Assembly: GCF_003286085.1 (NCBI RefSeq)
Contig: NW_020825374.1
Location: 310,001 to 374,000 of the forward strand
Length of the DNA: 64,000 bases
Direction of reading: 5' to 3'
From: Drosophila persimilis
Lineage: Eukaryota; Arthropoda; Insecta; Diptera; Drosophilidae
The notes under the pieces were generated by a model. The model was not told the origin of the DNA. It saw only the letters and a list, made by a program, of their open reading frames with translations, and ran no database searches. Below are positions 63,678 to 64,000 of the stretch, piece after piece (position 1 is the first letter of the stretch; each line of letters opens with the position of its first letter). Made by a program: the position numbers and the translations under genes.

Positions 63678-64000
63678 ATGCTGCGAATTCCAGGAATGCC
63701 GCTGCTTCCGGGCACGCTTTTTCGTGACGTAAGTAAATCCATCCATAACCAACTCACTGAGATAAAACCACCCCACAACTTTTTTCTAAATATTAGGTTT
63801 CTAAGGGCCATTACCCCAAGCCACAGTCGCTGCTGAACATCCAGGGTCTCAGCATGCTTAATGATCGTCAGCAACCTGCACCAATTGATCCCAATGGCGA
63901 CGTAGTACACATTAGCTGCCCACCGGTCGGCGCATCTTCCATCTATCCACCCCGTTCCGGTCCACGCATGCCACCTTGGTTGGCCTACGACAAGAAAGTT
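63678..64000 (+). CDS. EFHC1-family (EF-hand domain-containing 1) axonemal protein, first two coding exons
   Basis: Exon 1 is 63678-63728 (17 codons, MLRIPGMPLLPGTLFRD), donor GTAAGT at 63729. The intron is 68 nt, acceptor AAATATTAG ending 63796. Exon 2 opens at 63797 in phase 0 (VSKGHYPKPQSLL) and stays open for 68 codons to the window edge, ending MPPWLAYDKKV. EFHC1 proteins begin with an LPFLPGTSFKD-like block, then a Tyr/Arg-rich linker, then a PAHVAFDKKVL-like block that opens the first DM10 domain; the fit in order and spacing is good. EFHC1 relatives are inner proteins of ciliary doublet microtubules; flies have two paralogues (Efhc1.1, Efhc1.2) and I cannot tell which this is. Splice sites are inferred from sequence. 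The rest lies beyond the window. Confidence 0.78.

Noticed and set aside
63671..63910. 79-codon minus-strand frame at the right edge
   Set aside because: Antisense of the EFHC1-family exons, crossing the intron; the plus strand explains the sequence with canonical splice sites.

Overview
The window looks like a transposon-rich, probably pericentromeric or otherwise heterochromatic stretch of a drosophilid genome. It contains nested and mostly broken retrotransposons of families known from Drosophila: Ty3/gypsy of the Osvaldo/Ulysses type, BEL/Pao, errantivirus pieces, LOA-clade LINEs, CR1/Jockey-group LINEs, an I-like LINE, mini-me-type repeats carrying (GTCY)n, a hAT element and a Transib-like fossil. 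Only one host gene is convincingly visible: the first two coding exons of an EFHC1-family axonemal gene at the right edge (63,678-64,000, + strand), with a 68-nt intron typical of Drosophila. Species cannot be fixed from sequence alone. No tRNA, rRNA or CRISPR was seen.

Left part (1-25.5 kb). An Osvaldo/Ulysses-like LTR element on the - strand (1-6,481, cut by the window edge) sits in a CR1-group LINE (copy A, + strand). Copy A is split at 7,796/15,751 by a Transib-like DNA transposon (- strand). That transposon is itself split by a second CR1 LINE (copy B, + strand), which is split at about 11,122/14,675 by a short env-type fragment and a 197-bp LTR. That LTR is split by an internally deleted gypsy element (11,464-14,573, TSD TTGT), whose 5' LTR and leader were replaced by a mini-me-type repeat. 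This is a nest of at least six levels. Then follow an intact 197-bp solo LTR, CR1 copy F (- strand), LOA-clade debris, an I-like RT remnant and an orphan gag-like ORF.

Middle (23.9-46.4 kb). CR1 copy C/E (- strand) is interrupted by a nearly complete LOA-clade LINE (25,531-31,101, - strand) flanked by a 13-bp target duplication. An opposed CR1 copy D starts at about 32,346. From about 32,861 to 46,420 there are four tandem copies of a 3.4-kb unit, over 99.8% identical by eye. Each unit is a chimera: CR1 fragment, I-like LINE 3' end, mini-me repeat, errantivirus env 3' fragment on the opposite strand, and the first ~100 bp of a LOA element. It looks like a nascent satellite made from nested transposons.

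Right part (46.3-64 kb). The last unit runs into a degenerate full-length LOA element (46,319-51,524). Then come a Jockey-clade fragment split by a 1,355-bp hAT element with a perfect 8-bp TSD, an inverted mini-me repeat, more LOA debris, a BEL/Pao element (55,005-61,927) with a 1,057-codon gag-pol ORF and a rearranged 3' end, a 565-bp errantivirus 5' LTR (- strand), a CR1 tail, and the EFHC1-family gene.

LINE ORF1/ORF2, gag-pol and transposase remnants are relics of independent selfish elements, not parts of one pathway. Family assignments rest on motifs read by eye; no database search was run.
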